A DNA stretch of 7,112 nucleotides from Methylomonas sp. (lineage in GTDB: Bacteria; Pseudomonadota; Gammaproteobacteria; Methylococcales; Methylomonadaceae). A program made the translations under genes and the position numbers. The stretch is from positions 1 to 7,112 of the forward strand of contig JALSLS010000442.1 in assembly GCA_026988195.1 (NCBI GenBank), read 5' to 3'. Under the pieces are notes generated by a model. That model was given only the letters and a program-made list of their open reading frames with translations. It had not been told where the DNA came from and made no database searches. Shown here piece after piece: positions 6,608 through 7,112 of this stretch (position 1 is the stretch's first letter; the number at the start of each line of letters is the position of its first letter).

Positions 6608-7112
6608 TCCACTCCCTCGACAGCCGTTTTTGCTTCAGCAATAATGTCTATCAATAAAGCAGTTTGTTCCTCAGTTAAATCACCACCAATCACTTGTGCA
6701 AAGAAATCATTAAACACTTGTTGCTCTGTCCGCTTGAGTCCGACATCTGCTACTAACCGACTTCCATTTGATAACACAAACTGTGTCCGTTCTAATTGCA
6801 AAACATTAGGATAAATCTTTCTCAACTGCCCCATAGGATCAAGTATATCTTGCTTATCCGTTAGTTTAGCTAATAAATAATCATTATTGCGCGGATCCGT
6901 TTTTCCCTGTTCGACCAGCTCTTCTAACAAGCCTTCAATCACCCTTAAATCCTTTTGAGGTGTTAATTTGAGCTGCTCTACTGATACCAACCCGTTCTCA
7001 TTTAATTCAACTAAAGTAACCCCTTTATTTTGCTTATGCTCAGAAAAAGAATATTTTAATAAAGAACCAGAATAACGAATATGCTGTTTGCCCTTATATT
7101 GAGGCCCATGTA
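6604..7112 (-). CDS. sbcD: SbcD, Mre11-like nuclease subunit (C-terminal part, 5' end outside the window)
   Basis: The reading frame is open to the window edge: 168 residues are visible, roughly the last two fifths of a protein usually near 400 residues. The first visible codon (7110-7108) encodes a His followed by GPQ, matching the last His of the GHxH metal-binding motif of Mre11-type phosphoesterases; the other catalytic motifs lie beyond the window. IRYSGSLLKYSFSE comes next and is a family hallmark, followed by the C-terminal capping region with DYLLAKLTD and LRKIYPNVLQLER. A shorter reading from an in-frame TTG at 6990 gives only 128 residues and would begin mid-domain, so it is not the true start. 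The stop codon overlaps the sbcC start by four bases. The protein supplies the nuclease active site and pairs with the SbcC ATPase. The promoter is not in the window. Confidence 0.95.
   Translation of the reverse strand, partial: HGPQYKGKQHIRYSGSLLKYSFSEHKQNKGVTLVELNENGLVSVEQLKLTPQKDLRVIEGLLEELVEQGKTDPRNNDYLLAKLTDKQDILDPMGQLRKIYPNVLQLERTQFVLSNGSRLVADVGLKRTEQQVFNDFFAQVIGGDLTEEQTALLIDIIAEAKTAVEGVE

Noticed and set aside
6604..6990. A separate 128-residue gene starting at TTG 6990
   Set aside because: The frame stays open to the window edge and the upstream residues are clear SbcD sequence, so it is the end of a longer gene.

Overview
The window is AT-rich bacterial chromosome, most likely from a gammaproteobacterium. 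This guess rests on the sbcDC pair, the CHAD/ParA pair, and intergenic repeat styles (REP-like hairpins of the GGATGTGC, TTCCCA...TGGGAA and CCCCCTTT...AAAGGGGG types) that I associate with methanotrophs, sulfur oxidisers and related groups. No rRNA or other strong taxonomic marker is present, so the assignment is tentative.

There are four genes. On the + strand, a probable two-gene operon encodes a CHAD-domain protein with a degenerate CYTH-like N-terminus (663-2198) and an orphan ParA-family ATPase (2210-2953); the gap is 11 bases and the stop codon abuts the Shine-Dalgarno of parA. Converging on it from the right, on the - strand, is sbcD-sbcC: the sbcD C-terminal part runs off the window end (6604-7112) and overlaps the complete sbcC (3545-6607) by ATGA. 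SbcCD is the Mre11/Rad50-type nuclease that processes DNA ends, hairpins and long palindromes.

The two gene-free stretches (1-662 and 2954-3544) are packed with palindromic elements. A 154-base element at 1-154 recurs at 3217-3370 in opposite orientation with only two differences, so near-identical inverted repeats bracket the CHAD-ParA operon. A diverged third copy (151-314) keeps the central stem although its stem sequence has changed on both sides. A second miniature element (3002-3162) has terminal inverted repeats and an apparent 8-base target duplication, and it sits inside a CCCCCTTT...AAAGGGGG repeat. REP-like double hairpins lie at 412-478 and 3449-3516. A perfect 16-base inverted repeat lies inside the CHAD coding region (819-856).

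The idea most worth testing is that CHAD (a domain known to target polyphosphate granules) and an orphan ParA ATPase (a family that positions cargo on the nucleoid) form a granule-positioning pair. The repeats may make this two-gene block invertible or mobile. Neither idea is proven by the sequence.
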